Source of the DNA: Cytophagales bacterium
Lineage (GTDB): Bacteria; Bacteroidota; Bacteroidia; Cytophagales; Bernardetiaceae
Direction: 5' to 3'
Length of the DNA: 64,000 nucleotides
NCBI GenBank assembly: GCA_013299045.1
Contig: JAAFJX010000016.1
Coordinates: 1-64,000 of the forward strand
Part shown: one piece after another, positions 33,931 through 41,484 of the stretch
Numbering within the stretch: position 1 is the first letter of the stretch
How the letters are laid out: the number at the start of each line of letters is the position of its first letter
Made by a program: the position numbers and the translations under genes
Notes under the pieces: generated by a model
Database searches by the model: none
Told to the model about the DNA's origin: nothing
What the model saw: the letters and a program-made list of their open reading frames with translations, nothing else

Positions 33931-35610
33931 ATGAGCGAAAAAATTATATTTTCTATGGCAGGGGTGAATAAGATTTACCCACCCCAGAAGCAAGTTCTTA
34001 AAAACATTTACCTATCCTTTTTTTATGGCGCAAAAATAGGTGTTATCGGCCTAAACGGTTCTGGTAAATCCTCTTTGTTGCGTATCATTGCTGGTATAGA
34101 CAAAGAGTATCAGGGTGAAGTAGTCTTTTCACCTGGCTATACCGTGGGCCTACTTGAACAAGACCCCAAGCTAGACCCTCAAAGAACTGTCCGCGACATC
34201 GTTGAAGAGGGCGTACAAGAAACCATGAATTTGCTCAAAGAATACGAAGACTTGAACGCTAAACTAGGCGACCCTGATGTATATTCTGACGCTGACAAAA
34301 TGGATAAAGTGCTGGCAAGGCAGGCCGAAGTACAAGAAAAAATTGATGCCACAGATGCCTGGGAAATAGACAGCAAGCTCCAACGCGCTATGGACGCACT
34401 GCGATGCCCACCCGAAGACAGTATTATTGGCACCCTTTCGGGAGGTGAAAAACGCCGCGTGGCTCTCTGTCGTCTTTTGCTCAAAGAACCTGATGTACTC
34501 CTTCTTGATGAACCTACCAACCACTTGGACGCTGAGTCGGTGCATTGGTTAGAACACCACCTGCGCGGCTATAAAGGAACTGTTATCCTCATCACACACG
34601 ACCGCTACTTCTTGGATAACGTAACAAGCTGGATACTTGAACTAGACCGCGGAGAGGGTATTCCTTGGAAAGGCAACTATTCCTCGTGGCTAGACCAGAA
34701 ACAAAAACGACTAGCTGGCGAAGAAAAGACCGTTTCTAAGCGCCAAAAAGCCCTAGAGCGAGAACTTGAGTGGGTACGCATGAACCCTAAAGGTCGTCAA
34801 GCAAAACAGAAAGCACGTTTGACTGCCTACGATAATTTGCTGAACGAAGAAGGCAAACAGCAAGAGCAGAAATTAGAAATATTTATCCCCTCTGGCCAAC
34901 GCTTAGGCGACAAGGTTATGGAGGCCAAGAACCTTTCAAAAGCTTATGGCGACAAGCTGCTCTTTGATGACCTGACGTTTTCTCTGCCAAAAGGTGGTAT
35001 TGTGGGTGTTATTGGCCCTAACGGAGCAGGCAAAACCACGCTTTTCAACATTATTACGGGCAAAGAAAAACCCGATGGAGGCACCTTTGAACTCGGCAGT
35101 ACTGTTCAAATCTCTTATGTTGATCAAGAACACAACTTTCTTGACCCTACCAAATCCGTTTGGGAGGTTGTTTCAGGCGGTAACGAAATTCTAGACTTAG
35201 GCGGCAAAGAAGTTAATTCTAGGGCTTATGTGAGCCGATTTAACTTTAGTGGTGGAGACCAACAGAAAAAAATTAAAGAACTTTCGGGCGGTGAGCGTAA
35301 CCGTGTCCATTTGGCCATGATGCTCAAGCAGGGCGCTAACCTGCTCATGCTTGATGAACCTACCAATGACCTTGATGTCAATACCTTACGTGCATTAGAA
35401 GAAGCTGTTGAGAGTTTTGCAGGCTGCGCTGTTATTATTTCGCACGACCGCTGGTTCTTAGACAGAGTGGCGACACACATTTTAGCCTTTGAGGGAGACT
35501 CTCAAGTTCGTTACTTTGAGGGTAACTTTAGTGCTTATCAGGAAGACCGTCAGAAGCGCCTAGGCGACGAAATTCCACAGCGCATCAAATATAAAAAACT
35601 AGTGAAGTAA
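33931..35610 (+). CDS. ettA: ABC-F translation factor EttA
   Basis: EttA is an ABC-F ATPase that binds the ribosomal E site and regulates the first steps of elongation according to energy status. The 559-residue protein has two ABC domains with Walker A motifs GLNGSGKSS and GPNGAGKTT, signatures TLSGGEKRR and LSGGERNR, and Walker B DVLLLDEPTNHLD and NLLMLDEPTNDLD. The inter-domain linker (about residues 240-310) is charged and helical as usual. The ATG at 33931 (MSEKIIFSMAGVNKIYPP) matches the family start; the frame is open further upstream. It is monocistronic. Confidence 0.95.
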   Translation: MSEKIIFSMAGVNKIYPPQKQVLKNIYLSFFYGAKIGVIGLNGSGKSSLLRIIAGIDKEYQGEVVFSPGYTVGLLEQDPKLDPQRTVRDIVEEGVQETMNLLKEYEDLNAKLGDPDVYSDADKMDKVLARQAEVQEKIDATDAWEIDSKLQRAMDALRCPPEDSIIGTLSGGEKRRVALCRLLLKEPDVLLLDEPTNHLDAESVHWLEHHLRGYKGTVILITHDRYFLDNVTSWILELDRGEGIPWKGNYSSWLDQKQKRLAGEEKTVSKRQKALERELEWVRMNPKGRQAKQKARLTAYDNLLNEEGKQQEQKLEIFIPSGQRLGDKVMEAKNLSKAYGDKLLFDDLTFSLPKGGIVGVIGPNGAGKTTLFNIITGKEKPDGGTFELGSTVQISYVDQEHNFLDPTKSVWEVVSGGNEILDLGGKEVNSRAYVSRFNFSGGDQQKKIKELSGGERNRVHLAMMLKQGANLLMLDEPTNDLDVNTLRALEEAVESFAGCAVIISHDRWFLDRVATHILAFEGDSQVRYFEGNFSAYQEDRQKRLGDEIPQRIKYKKLVK

Positions 35611-35690
35611 AGCGGCTAAAAGCTAAGACAGCTAGCCTGATATCGATAAATAGCTTAAAAAAAGTCATTATTTAGGTATCATTTTTTTTG

Positions 35691-35779
35691 TACATTTGCT
35701 ATTCTCAAATTCATTGAGACCTGCACAACACTCAAAACTTAACCATAAAGAGGAGCCAGCTAATCTGTAACTCCTCTTT
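35691..35779 (+). promoter_or_regulatory. promoter motif and leader hairpin before BtuG-like gene
   Basis: TACATTTG at 35691-35698 is a -7 element with a poor upstream box. About 50 bases later AAAGAGGAG (35747-35755) pairs perfectly with CTCCTCTTT (35771-35779) around a 15-base loop and is followed by a T. This could be the terminator of ettA or, given the promoter upstream, an attenuator in the 58 bases ahead of the lipoprotein gene. Confidence 0.4.
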
Positions 35780-35836
35780 TGGTAGCGTCGTGTCGGTTTT
35801 ATAGTAAACAGATGAACGTTTTGTCTTTTTTATAAC

Positions 35837-36916
35837 ATGAAAACCTATCTTAATACCCTTTTTGTCCTTTTTGTTTTGCTCTGTATAAGCAGCGCTTGCA
35901 ACAAAGAAACTACTGCACCGGTTAGCAAAAATATTGAAAAAGGGCTGCCCGAGTTTTTCAAAGAAGGCTTTTTTGTGTTGAATGAGGGTAACTTTGGGTG
36001 GGGCTTAGCCACCATAGACTTTTATTCTTTAAAAGAGCAAAAAATGTATAATGATGTTTTTGCCAAAGCAAACCCCAAGGGGTTATTAGGAAATGTTTTG
36101 CAATCAATGGCCGCTGACAATGATTACTTTTACTTAGTTGTCAATAATTCTCAAAAGATAGAAGTTCTCAGCAAACAAAATTTTGAGGTAAAAAAAACCA
36201 TAAGGGGGTTTAACTCGCCACGTTACCTAGCATTTGACAAAAGCATTTTACCCAAAAAGGCTTATGTAACAGAGCTTTATAGTAATATTATTCAAGAATT
36301 TAACCTTAGTAGCAATACTATCACGAACAGGATAAACACCAATGCCAGAACTGAAAAAATAGTAGCACATCAAGGGGTACTTTTGGTAGCTTGTGGCGAT
36401 TTAGATTCTAAAAAAGGGCAACTGCTTGTTCTAGACCCTCAGCTAAGCCAAATTACGAAAAGCATTCCGCTATCGAGTATGCCGCAGGATATTATCATGG
36501 ACGGGAGCAACAAAATTTGGCTGCTTCTGGGCGGCAACAAAGAGGAAAAAGCAGCGCTTGTATGCTTGAACAATGATTATGAGCAAGAAAAACAGATGGA
36601 TTTTGCTAGTTTAGAGGATAAACCCAGAAAACTTTGCTATGATGCAGAAAAAAAACTTTTTTATTATCTCAATAAAAATTCTGTTTTTCGTGTGGAAGCG
36701 GAGGCTTCTGCATTGCCCACTAAACCGCTTATACAGAACATTGGCCGACTAATTTACGGTATGGCACTAGCCCCAAATGGTGAAACGCTCTATCTTACCG
36801 ATGCCATTGACTATCTGCAAAAAGGCAAAATCTTTTTTATGAATGCTGGAACTGGTCAGCAACAGGCTGTATATGAAACAGGGGTTATTCCGAACGAAAT
36901 ATTTTTTGTGCAATAG
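35837..36916 (+). CDS. BtuG-like DUF5074 beta-propeller lipoprotein
   Basis: The 359-residue protein has a lipoprotein signal with lipobox ISSAC (Cys21), placing it on the outer membrane. The rest is a YncE/DUF5074-type seven-bladed propeller: FVLNEGNFGWG, FYSLKEQKMYNDVF, VVNNSQKIEVL and SPRYLAFD are shared with BtuG of Bacteroides, which captures vitamin B12 at the surface next to BtuB. Here no btuB lies nearby, so B12 capture is only an inference; DUF5074 proteins also accompany other receptors. A convergent terminator separates it from phaC. Confidence 0.75.
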   Translation: MKTYLNTLFVLFVLLCISSACNKETTAPVSKNIEKGLPEFFKEGFFVLNEGNFGWGLATIDFYSLKEQKMYNDVFAKANPKGLLGNVLQSMAADNDYFYLVVNNSQKIEVLSKQNFEVKKTIRGFNSPRYLAFDKSILPKKAYVTELYSNIIQEFNLSSNTITNRINTNARTEKIVAHQGVLLVACGDLDSKKGQLLVLDPQLSQITKSIPLSSMPQDIIMDGSNKIWLLLGGNKEEKAALVCLNNDYEQEKQMDFASLEDKPRKLCYDAEKKLFYYLNKNSVFRVEAEASALPTKPLIQNIGRLIYGMALAPNGETLYLTDAIDYLQKGKIFFMNAGTGQQQAVYETGVIPNEIFFVQ

Positions 36917-36928
36917 AGGCCAACGCAA

Positions 36929-36970
36929 AAAAGGGCTGCTTAGATGTTTGAATATCCCAACAGCCCTTTT
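36929..36970. terminator. bidirectional intrinsic terminator
   Basis: AAAAGGGCTG (36929-36938) pairs with CAGCCCTTTT (36961-36970) across a 22-base loop. It separates the convergent BtuG-like (+) and phaC (-) genes. Confidence 0.7.
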
Positions 36971-36991
36971 AAATAATTTATTACCAATAGA

Positions 36992-38044
36992 TTAGCTGCG
37001 GTCTTTAATAAACGTAGAGACCTTTGGTGCTAGCTCTTTCTGTGAACGATTGCCCACAAAAACACCAATGTGGCCACCAGGGAACTCATATAGTTCTTTG
37101 TCCTTTGTGCCAACGTGGTCGTTGAGCGGACGTGTTGCGGAGGGTGGTACGAGGTGGTCGTCGGAGGCATAAATGGTCAAAACTGGCATGGTGATATTTT
37201 TGAGATTAACCTTCATGCCATCAATGACCAAATCACCCTTTATAAGCTTATTTTGCTGATACAAGTCCTTGATAAACTGACGGTAACATTCGCCTGCCTG
37301 GGCTGGGCTATCAGCAACCCACTTTTCCATGCGCAAGAAGTTCATCAGTTTGCCCTTATCAGCCATCATATCAGGCAGTGAGTTAAATTTTTTAACTTTG
37401 CTAAGCGGTTTAAGCAAATCAAAGCCATAGTTCAAGAACTCGCCCGGCACGAGACCGTCATTGCCATCAACCACCTTATCCACGTCCAAATCGCGCGACC
37501 ATTTGAACAACAAACCGTCTTCGGTATTGAAGTCAAAAGGAGCAACAAGCGTGGTGAGAGTCTGTACCTTGTTGGGGTGTAGAGCAGAAAATATTGTAGA
37601 GAAAGTGCCACCTTGACAAATGCCTAACAAATTGACTTTGGGTATCTTATGCGTTTTACGAATGTGGTCAACGCAATCGCCAATATAGCCATTGATGTAG
37701 TCGTTCATGGTAAGGTAGCGGTCTTGCTTGGTAGGGTAGCCCCAGTCAATAACGTACACGTCTATCCCCAAACTGAGCATATTGCGCACAAAACTGCGGT
37801 CTGGCTGAAGGTCTAGCATCTCAAAGCGGTTTACAAGCGCATAAACCATCAACAAAGGCACTTTGCAAGTGCGTTTGTCTGACGCATAACGGAAAAGACG
37901 CAACTTATCTACCTGAAAAACAAGTTCTTTTTCGGCAGTAGCAATATCCACGTCGTTAATTTCAGAAAGCATTTGGTAGCCTTTCCAGAGTTTTTCGGAA
38001 GTTTCTACCATTTCTTTTGTCATTTTTTCAATATTCTCTTGCAT
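36992..38044 (-). CDS. phaC: class III poly(3-hydroxyalkanoate) synthase subunit PhaC
   Basis: PhaC polymerises 3-hydroxyacyl-CoA into storage polyester. The 350-residue length and the lipase-box-like GICQGG with catalytic Cys143 are those of class III, which needs a PhaE partner. Also visible are YVIDWGYP (about residues 97-104), the Asp in YASDDHLVPP and the His in FPGGHIGVFVG. No phaE, phaA, phaB or phasin gene is in the window, so the partner must be elsewhere. The gene stands alone between terminators. Confidence 0.92.
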   Translation of the reverse strand: MQENIEKMTKEMVETSEKLWKGYQMLSEINDVDIATAEKELVFQVDKLRLFRYASDKRTCKVPLLMVYALVNRFEMLDLQPDRSFVRNMLSLGIDVYVIDWGYPTKQDRYLTMNDYINGYIGDCVDHIRKTHKIPKVNLLGICQGGTFSTIFSALHPNKVQTLTTLVAPFDFNTEDGLLFKWSRDLDVDKVVDGNDGLVPGEFLNYGFDLLKPLSKVKKFNSLPDMMADKGKLMNFLRMEKWVADSPAQAGECYRQFIKDLYQQNKLIKGDLVIDGMKVNLKNITMPVLTIYASDDHLVPPSATRPLNDHVGTKDKELYEFPGGHIGVFVGNRSQKELAPKVSTFIKDRS

Positions 38045-38184
38045 GACCAGAGGCTAAATTTTGAGGCTTTAAAAGCATTAAACCAAGAAATGAAACAAGG
38101 CGCTATAAACAGCCTGATTTCAATCGTAAATATAGGTGTTAAACTAATATTATCCAAATTTTTGTAGGTCTCCCTTATTTTTTT

Positions 38185-38340
38185 ATGAAGAGGCACAAGT
38201 TCAATACCAACACAATGGCAGTATATCAGGACATTTTTACTCTATTCACGTTATGGAAAAGATGCGGCTTTATAGGGTGGACAGAACTAGAAAGATTATG
38301 CCTTGAATCTAAGACGAAAGGCGTAAGAATCAGAAGATAA
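38185..38340 (+). CDS. possible small ORF in the phaC-alkB gap
   Basis: In the 375-base gap between phaC and the AlkB-like gene, an ATG at 38185 opens 51 codons (MKRHKFNTNTMAVYQ, then FTLFTLWKRCGFIGWTELE). The protein would be basic with a short hydrophobic patch. There is no recognised family and no strong start signal. It is entered as the only candidate in an otherwise empty stretch and may be chance. Confidence 0.2.
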   Translation: MKRHKFNTNTMAVYQDIFTLFTLWKRCGFIGWTELERLCLESKTKGVRIRR

Positions 38341-38419
38341 GAAAACAGTTGTGCAGGGTGCAGGAAATGGCTATTTCGCCGTTGGGTTACTAAAAAAATA
38401 AGTTCTTCAGTAACGTGCC

Positions 38420-39025
38420 CTAAACTGGCTTTATGTATCTGAATGTAAGATTGATACGCTCTTTGGTAAGGGTCTTTGTTTTCGGCACTTCATGCAGCCA
38501 ATTTTTTTGAGTGTCGCCGCCCATCACTAACAAACTTCCGTGTTCTAAGCATATCTTAAGGCTTGGTTCTTTTTTTTGTTTGTGTACAAATCGAAAAAAA
38601 CGATTCTGTCCAAAACTTAGTGAGGCAATGAGTGGTTTGTCGCCTAGTTCTGGCTCATCGTCGGAGTGTAAGCCCATGCTATCTTGTCCTTGGCGATAAT
38701 AGTTTGCAAGTACGCAGTTGAACTTTGCTTGTAGTCGCTCTTCCAACAGACAGCGAAGTTGGCTTAGTGTAGCACGCCAGGGTAAGGGTTCATTGCGTAC
38801 ACCTGAATAGCGATATTGACAATGTTCATCACCATACCAAGCGACAAGGCGCGGCTCAGGAATGAATTTGCCGAATAGTTTGACACTTTTTTGATGCCAT
38901 TCAAGGTCTTCTTTTAGTTCATGGAACAACAAAAAAGCCTCCTTTTTCTTAAAAAAAGCAGGAAAATAGCTAACTTCTGCACCTTTTAAAGCCAAAGTAT
39001 AATTCTGAAGTGGCTCAAATAACAT
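38420..39025 (-). CDS. AlkB-like 2-oxoglutarate/Fe(II) dioxygenase
   Basis: The 201-residue enzyme belongs to the AlkB family, which removes alkyl groups from nucleic-acid bases by oxidative demethylation. The Fe(II) ligands are the His and Asp in MGLHSDDEPELG and the His in NWLHEVPK. The 2-oxoglutarate-binding Arg is in RINLTFRYI. The motif YRQGQDSMGLHSDDE and PRLVAWYG are typical of the ALKBH2/3-type subgroup. It has no operon partner. It is a likely DNA-alkylation repair protein, though the substrate is inferred from the family. Confidence 0.9.
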   Translation of the reverse strand: MLFEPLQNYTLALKGAEVSYFPAFFKKKEAFLLFHELKEDLEWHQKSVKLFGKFIPEPRLVAWYGDEHCQYRYSGVRNEPLPWRATLSQLRCLLEERLQAKFNCVLANYYRQGQDSMGLHSDDEPELGDKPLIASLSFGQNRFFRFVHKQKKEPSLKICLEHGSLLVMGGDTQKNWLHEVPKTKTLTKERINLTFRYIKPV

Positions 39026-39094
39026 GACAAAAGGGTTCTCTCTGATATAATTTTGAGCAAATAAGAATAATTTTTCATTAAAAACGCCAAAGAA

Positions 39095-39120
39095 AAAGGC
39101 TTTTCCGTAAAAAAGCCTTT
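39095..39120 (-). terminator. terminator after small lipoprotein gene
   Basis: AAAGGCTTTT and AAAAAAGCCTTT form a hairpin 35 bases after the stop of the 39155-39292 gene on the minus strand. Downstream on that strand is a T-rich run. Confidence 0.55.
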
Positions 39121-39154
39121 CTTGATGTTATTTTGGTGAGTCAAATCTTAGTCA

Positions 39155-39292
39155 TTAGTCATCAAACTCGTCCTCGTCTTCATCGTCTTCCATTTGCTCC
39201 CCGTCGCCCATTTGGACTGTGCAAGACGAGAAGGAAGCAGTTGCCGTACAGAACGCAAACGCTATGAAAAATCTTAAAAATATTTTTTTCAT
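39155..39292 (-). CDS. 45-residue acidic lipoprotein
   Basis: On the minus strand an ATG at 39292 encodes a hydrophobic leader MKKIFLRFFIAFAFCTATAS, a lipobox FSSC with the lipidated Cys at residue 24, and a very acidic tail ending in repeated Asp/Glu (EDDEDEDEFDD). The mature lipoprotein would be only 22 residues with about 12 acidic ones. It is too short for most gene finders. A good terminator follows at 39095-39120, which supports a real transcript. Function is unknown; a short acidic surface peptide could bind cations, but that is speculation. Confidence 0.6.
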   Translation of the reverse strand: MKKIFLRFFIAFAFCTATASFSSCTVQMGDGEQMEDDEDEDEFDD

Positions 39293-39498
39293 TTGAGTTG
39301 TCTTTATTTGTGAAACAAATTTTGAGTAAAATACAATGACATATTACTTAGCAAAATCTTTGCCATTTTTAGAAAATTATGGCCTACTGTTATCAACGCT
39401 TTTGCGGTTATGCTAACAGAATCGTGTTTGCTAATTGGGCAAAAAAGCCCCCCTTTGTAGTTTGTTTTTATCTTAAAACACCAAAAAAGAAGAAAAAA

Positions 39499-40677
39499 TT
39501 ATTCTGACTTCCCGTTCTTTTGAAAAAAACGACTAGCCCACAATATCATGCAGGCTGCAAGGGAGCAGAATGCACATATCTGCATCGGCAAAGACAGGGT
39601 AGCTAAAGTGTTCTTAAAAAGATAGCCGCTTATCAATGCTCCAAGCCCTATGCCTATCTCCAAAGCAACATATACCGTGGCCATGGCACGCCCACGATGT
39701 TCAGTATGGCTTAAATCTATTGCCCACGCAGTCAGAGTAGGCGAAAAAACCCCATAAGCAAGCCCCATAAAAGCTGCTCCCACCAAAAGTTCCATTAAAT
39801 TCGTAACATGGCTAATGCCGAGGAGGGTTACAAACTGGACAAAAGTAGAAACCATTAATAAATTCACTCGCCCGTAACGGTCTGAAATGCTGCCAGACAG
39901 TAAACGAGATATGATGGAAGTCATTGTAGAAACGGTAAGAAAAAGACCTTTATTCTTTTCGCCAAGCAACATGAGCCAGTCGGGAGTAAGCGTGAGCATA
40001 GTGCCAAAAGAATAACTGCCAAAGATGATAATCACTGAGGGCAAGAGAACCCTTGGCTCAAAAACCTCCGACCAGCGCAGTGAGATTTCACGCCACCGAA
40101 AGGGCTGAGGTTCAGGCAAGGTTTCGTGCATGGCACGTACACTCAAAAGAGAAATCAAGGCAAAAAGCGCACAAATATTACAAAGCCAAAACATACTGAT
40201 ATATTGGCTTAGATAACCGCCCAGACCCGGGCCAAGCGCCATACCTACACTGGCCGTCATGCTCAGAATGCCTACACCTTGCCCGCGTTTGTCGGCTGGA
40301 ATTATATCAGCAGAAAGCGCAAAAAGGCCTGTGGGGTGCATACCAACTGCTAAACCGTGAATAGAACGCAACAGCAAAAAAAGAAAGACCGTTTGGAAAT
40401 GTGGATAACTCACAAAGCAAATAAAACTCACGGCCGCTCCAAAGTACATGACGGGTAACCTGCCTATTCGGTCAGCCAAGCGCCCACCCAAGGGGCGGCT
40501 AAGTGCAGCAACGGCTGTGAAAAGCCCTATGATATAGCCCTTGTGTTCTGCACCACCCAAACGACTCAGCCAGTTTGGAAACTCTGGAAGCGCCATATTC
40601 AATGCAGTAAAGAATAGCAGCGCGTTCAAGCATAAGAACCAAAATTGATAGGAATAACCCGCTAGTTGCTTTTGCAT
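39499..40677 (-). CDS. MFS transporter
   Basis: The 392-residue protein has twelve predicted membrane helices and the major-facilitator signature between helices 2 and 3 (GGRLADRIGRLPVMYFG, residues about 63-79). A second copy lies between helices 8 and 9 (GSISDRYGRVNLLMV). A GP.LGGYL motif in helix 5 (GMALGPGLGGYL) suggests the drug/H+ antiporter (DHA1) or sugar-efflux branch. The substrate cannot be told. It is divergent from the AdoMetDC-like gene. The 375-base gap to that gene contains an inverted repeat TAGGTAGC/GCTACCTA (40792-40852) and the promoter at 40928. Confidence 0.9.
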   Translation of the reverse strand: MQKQLAGYSYQFWFLCLNALLFFTALNMALPEFPNWLSRLGGAEHKGYIIGLFTAVAALSRPLGGRLADRIGRLPVMYFGAAVSFICFVSYPHFQTVFLFLLLRSIHGLAVGMHPTGLFALSADIIPADKRGQGVGILSMTASVGMALGPGLGGYLSQYISMFWLCNICALFALISLLSVRAMHETLPEPQPFRWREISLRWSEVFEPRVLLPSVIIIFGSYSFGTMLTLTPDWLMLLGEKNKGLFLTVSTMTSIISRLLSGSISDRYGRVNLLMVSTFVQFVTLLGISHVTNLMELLVGAAFMGLAYGVFSPTLTAWAIDLSHTEHRGRAMATVYVALEIGIGLGALISGYLFKNTLATLSLPMQICAFCSLAACMILWASRFFQKNGKSE

Positions 40678-40927
40678 GAACTTAGAGATAGGCTAAAAAA
40701 GAGCGCAAAGATAGACAAAAAAAATCTTATTTACCAAATAAACCTGAAAGCAGCATGGCATCTGTCATCAAGATGTTTGCTTTGTTAAAAGTAGGTAGCA
40801 ATCCTTGAAGTACAGTTAATTTATTTATAATCAGCGAATTAAAAGCTACCTAAACGGCTTACTTCTAGAAAACTAAGTCATAAACAACAGTTCTTGATGC
40901 GGAAGCCCTACAAAAAAATAGTTAAAC

Positions 40928-40958
40928 TTTGTGCAATGCCTAAATTCTATTATTTTTG
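40928..40958 (+). promoter_or_regulatory. Bacteroidota-type promoter of AdoMetDC-like/mutL unit
   Basis: TTTG at 40928-40931 and TATTTTTG at 40951-40958 are separated by 19 bases, a consensus-like match. The first start codon follows 94 bases later. Confidence 0.6.
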
Positions 40959-41052
40959 TGGCATATTACTCTTACGACCTATGCAGACCCAAGTATAGCA
41001 AGGGGCGCTTAGTTCTTCTAAAATAATATCTACAAAAAGAATTGACAAACAA

Positions 41053-41463
41053 ATGATTGTTGCGCTTTCAGAACTCCCTTCGGTAGAGGTTTTACATGAA
41101 AAATTTAACCAAGACAAATCATGGGGGCTTTCTACATTGCTAAATCTTTCAGGCTGCGATGGCTTCAAAATATCCGATAAGACCAGCATTGAACAATATT
41201 TGATAGAACTCTGCCAACTTCTGCAAGTAACGCGCTACGGCGAAGCGCAAGTGATTCATTTCGGCAAAGACCCACGAATTGCTGGGTATTCGGCTTTTCA
41301 GCTGATTGAAACCTCTGCCATTTCGGGGCACTTTGTGGACGAAAATAACACCGCATATATTGATATTTTCAGCTGTAGATTCTATGATTATAACGTAGCG
41401 GCTAATTTTACCAAAACTTTCTTTGGGGCTGAGCGCTGCGAAGTGAGTGTTTATTTGCGCTAA
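41053..41463 (+). CDS. S-adenosylmethionine-decarboxylase-like (SpeD family) protein
   Basis: The 136-residue protein fits the prokaryotic AdoMetDC fold, a self-cleaving pyruvoyl enzyme. Aligning its IETSAISGHFVDENN with the usual SESH..HTWPE region places Ser88 at the cleavage/pyruvoyl position, His93 at the processing His and, 15 residues on, Cys108 (DIFSC) at the catalytic Cys. All three are kept at the standard spacing. However the ESH motif reads TSA, so the His directly after the Ser is lost. Some SpeD homologues have changed to ornithine or arginine decarboxylation, so the substrate is open. It lies 21 bases before mutL and probably shares its promoter. Confidence 0.7.
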   Translation: MIVALSELPSVEVLHEKFNQDKSWGLSTLLNLSGCDGFKISDKTSIEQYLIELCQLLQVTRYGEAQVIHFGKDPRIAGYSAFQLIETSAISGHFVDENNTAYIDIFSCRFYDYNVAANFTKTFFGAERCEVSVYLR

Positions 41464-41484
41464 AATGTTCAGTGCCTTTATTCT

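Noticed and set aside
35660-35780. Cobalamin riboswitch ahead of the BtuG-like gene, suggested by GAGACCTGC at 35715-35723 like the end of a B12 box
   Set aside because: The other conserved parts of the riboswitch (GGGAA, GCCACTG) are missing and the space between the promoter motif and the box is too short, so the match is probably chance.
40792-40852. Further MITE copy in the gap before the AdoMetDC-like gene
   Set aside because: There is an inverted repeat (TAGGTAGC/GCTACCTA) and weak similarity to the MITE interior, but the typical ends and TA flanks are missing.
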